NCBI RefSeq assembly: GCF_029626265.1
Contig: NZ_JARUBN010000001.1
Location: forward strand, 8,187,001 to 8,251,000
Reading direction: 5' to 3'
DNA: 64,000 nucleotides
Source: Micromonospora sp. WMMD1102
GTDB taxonomy: Bacteria > Actinomycetota > Actinomycetes > Mycobacteriales > Micromonosporaceae
A program made the translations under genes and the position numbers. Under the pieces are notes generated by a model. That model had not been told where the DNA came from. It searched no databases and saw only the letters and a program-made list of their open reading frames with translations. Position 1 is the first letter of the stretch. Each line of letters opens with the position of its first letter. Of this stretch, positions 63,205-64,000 are shown piece after piece.

Positions 63205-64000
63205 ATGAGCACCCCGACAACCGACCGGGCCCGTGGGCCCGCGATCCAGGTACGCGGCCTGGAGAAGTCATACAAGGAGCTGCGCGTACTGCGCGGCGTG
63301 GACCTCGACGTGGCGCCGGGCAGCATCTTCGCCCTGCTCGGCTCGAACGGGGCCGGCAAGACCACGCTGGTGAGGATCCTGGCCACGCTGCTGCGCGCCG
63401 ACGCGGGAACGGCCCGGGTCGAGGGCTTCGACGTGGCGAGCCAGGCCGCCGAGGTGCGCGGGGCGATAAGTCTCACCGGGCAGTTCGCGGCGGTCGACGA
63501 GATCCTCACCGGGCGGGAGAACCTCGTCCTGGTCGCCAGGCTGCGGCACCTGAAGGACCCGGGTGCGATCGCGGACGACCTGCTGCGGCGCTTCTCGCTG
63601 ACCGAGGCGGGGGGCCGGCGGGTGGCGACCTACTCCGGTGGCATGCGTCGTCGGCTGGACATCGCGATGAGCCTGATCGGGAGCCCGCCGGTGATCTTCC
63701 TAGACGAGCCGACCACCGGGCTGGACCCGGAGGCGCGGATCGAGGTGTGGCAGGCCGTCCGGCAGCTCGCCGAGGGCGGCACGACCGTGCTGCTCACCAC
63801 GCAATACCTGGAGGAGGCCGAGCAGCTCGCCGACCGGATCGCGATCCTGCACCAGGGCCGGATCATCGTCGACGGCACCCTGGCCCAGCTCAGGGACCTG
63901 CTGCCGCCGGCCAAGGCCGAGTACGTCGAGCGGCAGCCGTCCCTGGAAGAGATCTTCTTCGCGGTCGTCGGGAACACCGGCACCGGCCGGAACGAGAAGT
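63205..64000 (+). CDS. DrrA-type ABC transporter ATPase (3' partial)
   Basis: ATG 63205, no stop before the window end (265 codons visible). Walker A is GSNGAGKTT, signature YSGGMRRRLDIA, Walker B VIFLDEPTTGLDP, H-loop region TTQYLEEAEQLADR. The order RILATLLRADAGTA through the SGGM motif is characteristic of daunorubicin-resistance-type exporters. The partner permease is expected just past the window. Drug or lipid export is likely; the substrate is unknown. Confidence 0.9.
   Translation, partial: MSTPTTDRARGPAIQVRGLEKSYKELRVLRGVDLDVAPGSIFALLGSNGAGKTTLVRILATLLRADAGTARVEGFDVASQAAEVRGAISLTGQFAAVDEILTGRENLVLVARLRHLKDPGAIADDLLRRFSLTEAGGRRVATYSGGMRRRLDIAMSLIGSPPVIFLDEPTTGLDPEARIEVWQAVRQLAEGGTTVLLTTQYLEEAEQLADRIAILHQGRIIVDGTLAQLRDLLPPAKAEYVERQPSLEEIFFAVVGNTGTGRNEK

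Overview
This is a 64 kb stretch of very GC-rich chromosome from an actinomycete, most likely a member of the Micromonosporaceae. The pointers are GC-rich third codon positions, frequent GTG/TTG starts, mycothiol synthase (mshD), a GlnR-type orphan regulator, a SAM-IV riboswitch, an actinobacterial Cys-rich leader peptide, and AAGGAAGGGCCC hairpins of a kind I associate with Micromonospora-like genomes. I see no rRNA, tRNA, CRISPR array, insertion sequence or prophage. The gene content is mostly chromosomal backbone with several accessory inserts.

Layout. (1) 1-2.7 kb: the end of a hydrolase-ABC ATPase fusion and its permease. (2) 2.7-9.7 kb: a RAMA-domain remnant, a tail-to-tail overlapping sensor kinase/response regulator pair, and a tight operon of a radical-SAM-like/PqqD fusion, an S26-peptidase-like protein, an ABC ATPase and an ABC permease. 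This operon looks like a peptide-modification and export (RiPP-type) system. Both its radical-SAM-like enzyme and its peptidase lack canonical catalytic residues, and no precursor gene was found. It is the most unusual part of the window. (3) 9.7-22.8 kb: thrC behind a SAM-I riboswitch, GNAT acetyltransferases, paaN, a cold-shock gene, groEL with two CIRCE operators and a structured leader, a DinB-like protein, a MerR regulator and a secreted TAP-type peptidase. (4) 22.9-39.8 kb: a membrane-anchored subtilisin, glpD, a glycolate/lactate-oxidase-type flavoprotein, a FUSC-type membrane protein, a class V aminotransferase behind a SAM-IV riboswitch, PrsW-like protease, a GroES-like protein, an AI-2E family transporter, DinG-type helicase, DUF402 and an ECF41/SigJ sigma factor.

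(5) 40-56 kb: phosphate uptake. A PHO-box-like site precedes a DUF47 (PhoU-like)/pit operon, and a second one precedes pstSCAB. Between pit and pst lies a ~9.7 kb accessory segment (Gfo/Idh oxidoreductase, methyltransferase, unknown protein, giant secreted subtilisin with a beta-propeller-like tail, a divergent regulator, a NUDIX protein). It is bounded on both sides by related hairpins that share a CGATAAG loop motif. (6) 56-64 kb: mshD, a NodB-type deacetylase, glnR, two membrane/lipid-binding proteins, then a Cys leader peptide followed by cysA2 and a DUF1416 gene, and finally a DrrA-type ABC ATPase cut by the window end. The order pit/pst/mshD/glnR/cysA2/DUF1416 matches, from memory, the Streptomyces chromosome, so this half is core chromosome.

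Regulatory logic. Sulfur and one-carbon status appear to be sensed three ways: SAM-I at thrC, SAM-IV at the class V aminotransferase, and Cys-dependent leader-peptide control at cysA2. Phosphate is sensed through PHO boxes, nitrogen through GlnR, and heat stress through CIRCE/HrcA. All assignments are from reading the sequence; no database search was run.
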